This document shows positions 11,798 to 15,436 of a stretch of 15,436 bases of DNA, piece after piece; the stretch's first letter is position 1; each line of letters opens with the position of its first letter. The stretch is from positions 1-15,436 of the forward strand of contig CALEOQ010000055.1 in assembly GCA_937910255.1 (NCBI GenBank), given 5' to 3'. This DNA comes from an uncultured Caulobacteraceae bacterium (GTDB lineage: Bacteria > Pseudomonadota > Alphaproteobacteria > Caulobacterales > Caulobacteraceae). The notes under the pieces were generated by a model. It was given only the letters and a program-made list of their open reading frames with translations. It ran no database searches and had not been told where the DNA came from. Both the position numbers and the translations under genes were made by a program.

Positions 11798-13134
11798 TCG
11801 GCCGGCCAGGGCTGACGGGCGCCGTCTTGCCTGTGGACCACGCCGCGGCGCATGACGAAGGTCACCCGCTCCAGCTGGGTGACGTCCTCCAGGGGGCTTG
11901 CGGCGACGGCGACGATATCGGCCGACTTGCCGGCTTCCAGCGTGCCCAGGCCGGCCGAGAGGCCCAGCAGGTCGGCGGCGTCCACCGTGGCGCTGCGGAT
12001 GGCGCGGGCGGGGCTCATGCCGGCGTCGACCATCATCTTGAACTCCGTCGCATTGTCCCCGTGGGCCGAGACGCCGGTGTCGGTGCCAAAGGCGATCTTC
12101 ACGCCTGGCGCGGCGTACTGCTCGATATGCTTTTCGAAGGCGATGCGGGCGGCCTCCTCGGCCTTGGCCAGCACGGCGGGCGGGCGCTCGCCGGCCCGGG
12201 CCTGTTTCACGGCCGCCTCCGGGGCGATCATGGTCGGCACCAGATAGGCGCCGGTCTGGCGGAACAGGGCGAGCGTCTCAGCGTCGGTGAAGGTGGCGTG
12301 CTCGATGGAATCGACGCCAGCCCGCAGGGCCGCCTCGATCCCGTCCTTGCCGTGGGCGTGCGCCGTGGCCTTGCGGCCGAAGGCGTGGGCGGTGTCGACG
12401 ATGGCCTTCATCTCGTCGTCGAACATCTGCCGGCCGAGACCGCCGGCGACGTTGGACAGCACCCCGCCGGTGGCGGCGAACTTGATCACCTGGGCGCCCT
12501 GCGAGACCTGGATTCGCACCGCGCGGCGGCAGTCCTCAGGCCCGTCGCAGGTGTTGACCGCATGCGCCCGCTCCAGCTCGGCATAGGGCTCGGCCAGGCC
12601 GTTGGCGCCGTCGCCATGGCCGCCGCTGATGGAGATCATGCGGCCGGCGTTGACGATGGTCGGACCCTCGACCAGGCCCTTTTCGATGCCATCGCGCAGG
12701 GCGGTGATGGCGGCGGGATCTGAGCCCAGGTCGCGCACGGTGGTGAAGCCGGCCTCCAGGGTGCGCCGGGCGTTGTCCAGCCCGACCACGAACCTCGTCT
12801 CGGCCCCCCGGGTCATGGCCTCGAGCCGGGCGGCGGTCTTGTCGTCATCGGAGAAGATGTGGACGTGGGAATCGATCAGGCCCGGCAGGACGAACTGGTC
12901 CGACAGGTCGATCAGGCGCCCCCCGGCCGGAACCGGCAGCAGGCCGTCGGCCACCTGCACGATCCGTCCATCCTGCACCACCAGGGTCGATGCGCCCCGC
13001 GGCGCCTGGCCGGGCCGGTCGAGCAGGGCGCCGGCATGGACATAGGTCCGGGTAGGCGCGGCGGCCTCCTGGGCCTGGGCCGACGGGCTGAGAAGTCCGG
13101 CGGCGAGGACGGCGGCGGCGATGTGGCGCAACAT
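11794..13134 (-). CDS. Secreted metal-dependent amidohydrolase (imidazolonepropionase/prolidase-like)
   Basis: A 446-aa amidohydrolase-superfamily enzyme with a signal peptide (MLRHIAAAVLAAGLL, cleavage near AQAQ at about 22), so it acts in the periplasm or outside. Metal ligands are all visible: His90 and His92 in DSHVHIF, Lys218 in QVIKFAATGG (the carboxylated bridging lysine), His259/261 in THAHGKDG, His279 in SIEHAT and Asp352 in FGTDTGV. GGHGDG (171-176) and the layout match the binuclear Xaa-Pro/Xaa-Arg dipeptidase group, which includes characterised Caulobacter enzymes such as Cc2672. A role in dipeptide scavenging is the best guess; the residue preference cannot be read. Convergent with the Cds1-like gene, with a 3-base overlap. 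Confidence 0.92.
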   Translation of the reverse strand: MLRHIAAAVLAAGLLSPSAQAQEAAAPTRTYVHAGALLDRPGQAPRGASTLVVQDGRIVQVADGLLPVPAGGRLIDLSDQFVLPGLIDSHVHIFSDDDKTAARLEAMTRGAETRFVVGLDNARRTLEAGFTTVRDLGSDPAAITALRDGIEKGLVEGPTIVNAGRMISISGGHGDGANGLAEPYAELERAHAVNTCDGPEDCRRAVRIQVSQGAQVIKFAATGGVLSNVAGGLGRQMFDDEMKAIVDTAHAFGRKATAHAHGKDGIEAALRAGVDSIEHATFTDAETLALFRQTGAYLVPTMIAPEAAVKQARAGERPPAVLAKAEEAARIAFEKHIEQYAAPGVKIAFGTDTGVSAHGDNATEFKMMVDAGMSPARAIRSATVDAADLLGLSAGLGTLEAGKSADIVAVAASPLEDVTQLERVTFVMRRGVVHRQDGARQPWPAD

Positions 13135-13220
13135 GAGCTTGAAACTTCCCCCTCTTAAGGCCCGGGCGGGCCCCAGTGCGCCAGTCTAGCGGCGCGTCGG
13201 CCGCGGTCCAGGCTTCCCGC

Positions 13221-13871
13221 CTACCAGGGCTTCCACCAGGGCTCGGCGTCCAGGGCCGGGTCGCCGGGCTTCACCTCCTGCTTGCCCCAGGTCATGACCA
13301 TCAGGAACTTGTGGCTGCGCATCTGAGTCTCGCCGGAAATCCGGTGGATCACCGGCACGGCCGCGCCGGTGCGGGCGTCGTAGGCGAAGATCGAGAACTC
13401 GGCGACGCCGGAGCGCTCGGCCTGGCTGTAGAGGGAGAGCTCCGGCACCGAGAAGGTCGAATAGTTGTTGCCGGTGGGCAGGGTGAGCGCCGGGACGCCC
13501 AGGACGCGGCTCATCTGGTCGATGGACAGGGCGCCCATGCGGATCTCGACCACCAGGTCGGCCTCGCTCCGGCTGGTCGAGAGCCGATGGCCGCCGTTCA
13601 GGATTCGCTGGCGCAGGGCGCTGGCGGCGTAGGGCGCCCATTCGCCGGTGAAGTTGATGGTGTCGAGGAAGACCAGGCTGCCCTCGGGCGCCTCAAGATG
13701 GAAATCGGCCGCCGCCCGTTCGGCCGCGTGCGCCACCAGCAGCTGCTCGGTGGCCGTGCGGCCGGGCCTGGTCTGCACCGCTGTGGCGCAGGCGGCGAGA
13801 CCGCCCAGGGCCAGGGTCAGGGAGAGGCTCAGGGCGGCGCGCACGCGCTTACGGGTACTGAAAGATCTCAT
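13221..13871 (-). CDS. Putative lipoprotein, resembling DUF6655
   Basis: A 216-aa protein with a lipoprotein signal: basic MRSFSTRKRVRAALS, a hydrophobic stretch and the lipobox LAAC (25-28), with Cys28 as lipidation site. The mature part starts ATAVQTRPGRTATEQLLVAHA; RTATEQLL, the LVFLDT strand, SEADLVVEIRMGAL and SVPELSLYSQAERSGVAEFSI together recall the uncharacterised family DUF6655, as far as memory allows. It ends in Trp-rich PWWKPW. The +2 residue after Cys is Ala, so export to the outer membrane via the Lol system is expected. The ATG at 13871 is chosen because it places the signal at the N-terminus; the open frame extends to 13955 with no signal. Function unknown. Confidence 0.75.
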   Translation of the reverse strand: MRSFSTRKRVRAALSLSLTLALGGLAACATAVQTRPGRTATEQLLVAHAAERAAADFHLEAPEGSLVFLDTINFTGEWAPYAASALRQRILNGGHRLSTSRSEADLVVEIRMGALSIDQMSRVLGVPALTLPTGNNYSTFSVPELSLYSQAERSGVAEFSIFAYDARTGAAVPVIHRISGETQMRSHKFLMVMTWGKQEVKPGDPALDAEPWWKPW

Positions 13872-14052
13872 CGCTCGACTCGCGGCCGGTCGCCCCCCGG
13901 CTGTGCCTGGGGGCTTAAGCCTGATCGGCCGCCGGCCGCAACCGGAGCCCTTCACAATCTGGGGGTTTTGCCTCTGTTGCGGTCAGCGCCGGCCCCTTGC
14001 CGAGCATCGTGTGGGCGGCGCAAGCTGCGATGGTCAAACAGGGGGAAAGACC

Positions 14053-14526
14053 ATGCCGTTCACGCCGCCGGACTTCGTCATTCCCCGCCGGCTTGAGCAC
14101 GCCGAGTTTCGGCTGCGGCCCCTGACCATCCATGACGTGATCAAGGACTATGCGGCGGTGATGACCAGTCTCGACCGCCTGGCCGGCGTGTTCGGCCCCG
14201 GCAATGACTGGCCCCGGGCGGACATGGCCCTGGAGGAGGACCTGGTGGACCTGGGCTGGCACCAGGGGGAGTTCGAGCGCCGCACCTCGTTCGCCTTCAC
14301 CATGATGTCCCTGGACGAGAGCCAGTGCCTAGGCTGCGCCTACATCTATCCCGCCGACCGGCCGGGCTATGACGCCAAGGCCTATTGCTGGGTGCGCGCC
14401 TCGGCGGCCCATCTGGACGAACCGCTCTATGGCGCGTTCAAGGCCTGGCTGGCGACCGACTGGCCCTTCGAGCGGACGGCCTTCCCCGGGCGGGACGTGT
14501 CCTGGGCCGACTGGGGCGCTACTTGA
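14053..14526 (+). CDS. GNAT-like N-acetyltransferase domain protein
   Basis: A 157-aa protein with the outline of a GNAT fold: FRLRPLTIHDVIKDYAAVM (19-37) as strand 1 and helix 1, FAFTMMSLDESQCLGCAYIYP (80-100) as strands 2-4 and AYCWVRAS (110-117) as strand 5. The usual acetyl-CoA loop (Q/R-x-x-G-x-G/A) is not evident, and the C-terminal part is short, so enzymatic activity is uncertain. GGGGGA precedes the ATG at 14053; the open frame extends upstream to 13648, antisense to the lipoprotein gene, and is not used. It overlaps the convergent methyltransferase by eight bases. The substrate cannot be named. Confidence 0.65.
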   Translation: MPFTPPDFVIPRRLEHAEFRLRPLTIHDVIKDYAAVMTSLDRLAGVFGPGNDWPRADMALEEDLVDLGWHQGEFERRTSFAFTMMSLDESQCLGCAYIYPADRPGYDAKAYCWVRASAAHLDEPLYGAFKAWLATDWPFERTAFPGRDVSWADWGAT

Positions 14527-15265
14527 TCACCATGCCCTGGCCGGTGGGCAGCTCCAGGATGTGGTAGCCGCGCTCGGCCATCCAGGCGACCTCGGCCACC
14601 TGCTGGGCGTGGTAGCCCGTCCAGCCGAAATCATCGAGGATCAGTACGCCGCCGGGCGAAATCCGGTCGAACAACACCTCCAGGGCGCCCACCTCCGCCT
14701 CGGCGTTGTTCAGATCCAGGTGCATGAAGGCGATCTTGTCCGGCTTGGCCTGCGCCAGGCTGTCGGGCACCCGCCCCTGGGTGATCGTCACATTGGACAT
14801 GTCGGCGAAGCGTTCGCGGACCTGATCGACCAGGGTCTCGCTGTGCTCCAGCATGCTGTGGTGGGGCATGGTCTCATCATGCTGGAACAGGTCGTAGAGG
14901 TAGTAGTGGCGGGGCAGATCAGCAAAGCCCACCACCTCGGAAATGATCCGCGCCGAGACGCCCTTGTAGCAGCCGCATTCGACGAAATCGCCCTCGACCC
15001 GCAAGGCGGTCCGCGCCGCCCAGGCCAGGGTCGCCAGGCGCCACAGGGCGCCCCGCTCGGGGGGAAGGGTGGCGTGCCGCTGAAAGGCTTGCATCAGCGC
15101 CTGGTCGTTCAGGAAGCCCAGGGACTTGTTGAAGGTGATCAGATTGTCCCCGGCGAAAAAGCCGCGGGAGACGGTCATGTTGTCCGCCAACTGGTCAAGC
15201 GCGCCCATTAGGGCCGGATGGCTCTTCAACCCGTAAAAGGCGTGCGGAATGATCGCCTTTGGATG
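14519..15265 (-). CDS. TylF/MycF-type macrocin O-methyltransferase family protein, 5' end missing
   Basis: 248 genuine residues of a SAM methyltransferase of the TylF group, whose known members methylate sugars in macrolides and other polysaccharide or natural-product pathways. GDFVECGCYKGVSARI is the SAM-binding strand and loop, YLYDLFQHDE the following acidic strand, FMHLDLNNAEAEVGALE the metal/substrate strand and SPGGVLILDDFGWTGYHAQQ the paired Asp motif. The C-terminus, TGQGMVIK, is complete. The 5' end is cut by the contig end: an apparent GTG start at 15280 with residues MLFRS is translated adapter, and genuine sequence begins at the following His codon (15265-15263). Neighbours that would show its pathway are off the contig. 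Confidence 0.88.
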   Translation of the reverse strand, partial: HPKAIIPHAFYGLKSHPALMGALDQLADNMTVSRGFFAGDNLITFNKSLGFLNDQALMQAFQRHATLPPERGALWRLATLAWAARTALRVEGDFVECGCYKGVSARIISEVVGFADLPRHYYLYDLFQHDETMPHHSMLEHSETLVDQVRERFADMSNVTITQGRVPDSLAQAKPDKIAFMHLDLNNAEAEVGALEVLFDRISPGGVLILDDFGWTGYHAQQVAEVAWMAERGYHILELPTGQGMVIK

Positions 15266-15329
15266 AGATCGGAAGAGCACACGTCTGAACTCCAGTCACG
15301 TCGTAATCTCGTATGCCGTCTTCTGCTTG
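15266..15329. other. Illumina adapter, index and P7 tail
   Basis: 15266-15299 is a perfect copy of the 34-base TruSeq read-2 adapter beginning AGATCGGAAGAGC. 15300-15305 (GTCGTA) is a 6-base index, and 15306-15329 is the perfect 24-base P7 tail ending TCTGCTTG. This is read-through past the insert end that was assembled into the contig. Confidence 0.99.
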
Positions 15330-15436
15330 AAAAAAAAAATAATTTACTCTCCTCTTTTCACTCACCTTTTTCATATCTCTTATTTTTATCTATCTTCCAC
15401 GCCCTCTTCTACCCTCCCTTCCCGTGCTTCCATCGT
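15330..15436. other. Poly-A and pyrimidine-rich base-calling noise after adapter
   Basis: Ten A (15330-15339) follow the P7 tail, then about 97 bases rich in T and C with almost no G, entirely unlike the GC-rich genome. This is what sequencers report after running off the end of a short template. Confidence 0.95.

Noticed and set aside
13894..13913. C-rich/G-rich hairpin upstream of the lipoprotein gene as a terminator
   Set aside because: The stem is interrupted, there is no T-tract, and the place (between divergent genes) does not suit termination.
14369..15211. 280-aa plus-strand open frame opposite the TylF-type gene
   Set aside because: No domain; the minus strand carries the clear methyltransferase.
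15330..15436. Poly-A and AT-rich tail as a real foreign or eukaryotic sequence
   Set aside because: It follows directly on adapter, index and P7 tail, so it is base-calling noise.

Overview
The window is a 15.4-kb contig from a very GC-rich alphaproteobacterium, probably in the family Caulobacteraceae (Caulobacter, Phenylobacterium or Brevundimonas type). This rests on the hemC / tsaD-gpsA-YciI arrangement, the lolA-xth pair, the strong G/C preference at codon third positions, and a dispersed palindromic repeat of a type I know from alphaproteobacteria. Both ends carry unremoved Illumina adapter. The right end is textbook (adapter, 6-nt index, P7 tail, ten A, then noise from 15266 on). The left end is a degraded copy of the same adapter whose errors are all to G. 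The bases at roughly 1-75 and 15266-15436 are therefore not genome sequence, so the biological window is about 76-15265.

Layout. (1) 33-1180, minus: start of hemD (cut by the contig end) and complete hemC, for tetrapyrrole synthesis. (2) 1253-4065, plus, diverging from hemC: tsaD, gpsA (ATGA overlap), a dispersed repeat, a YciI-like gene and a small Rieske protein gene whose TTG start overlaps the YciI stop. (3) 4189-5717, plus: a SAM methyltransferase and a nitrilase-family hydrolase, joined by an ATGA overlap. (4) 5767-6683, plus: an ArsR/SdpR-type repressor and a six-helix SdpI-like membrane protein, again with an ATGA overlap. An 18-bp perfect palindrome lies over the promoter, and the promoter geometry predicts a leaderless mRNA. 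(5) 6694-7572, minus: an APH-fold kinase. (6) 7691-8674, plus: a CurA/LTB4DH-type NAD(P)H oxidoreductase. (7) 8729-10475, minus: lolA and xth. Between them is a 283-bp gap holding a promoter, three consecutive hairpins ending in a T-tract terminator (a candidate small RNA), and a second decayed repeat copy. (8) 10682-11797, plus: a Cds1-like PLP enzyme, convergent with (9) 11794-13134, minus: a secreted amidohydrolase; both stop codons lie inside one CTAG. (10) 13221-13871, minus: a lipoprotein. (11) 14053-14526, plus: a GNAT-like protein, convergent with (12) a TylF-type methyltransferase cut off by the right end, whose apparent N-terminus is adapter translation.

Most of the window is housekeeping or ordinary accessory metabolism. 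The most interesting parts are the candidate sRNA between lolA and xth, the compact repressor/membrane-protein module with its palindromic operator, and the two repeat copies. No gene-free stretch exceeds 300 bases; the largest are 9536-9818 (described), 10476-10681 and 13872-14052, and in the last two I see nothing firm beyond upstream regions of the flanking genes. I found no tRNA, rRNA, CRISPR array, transposase or integrase.
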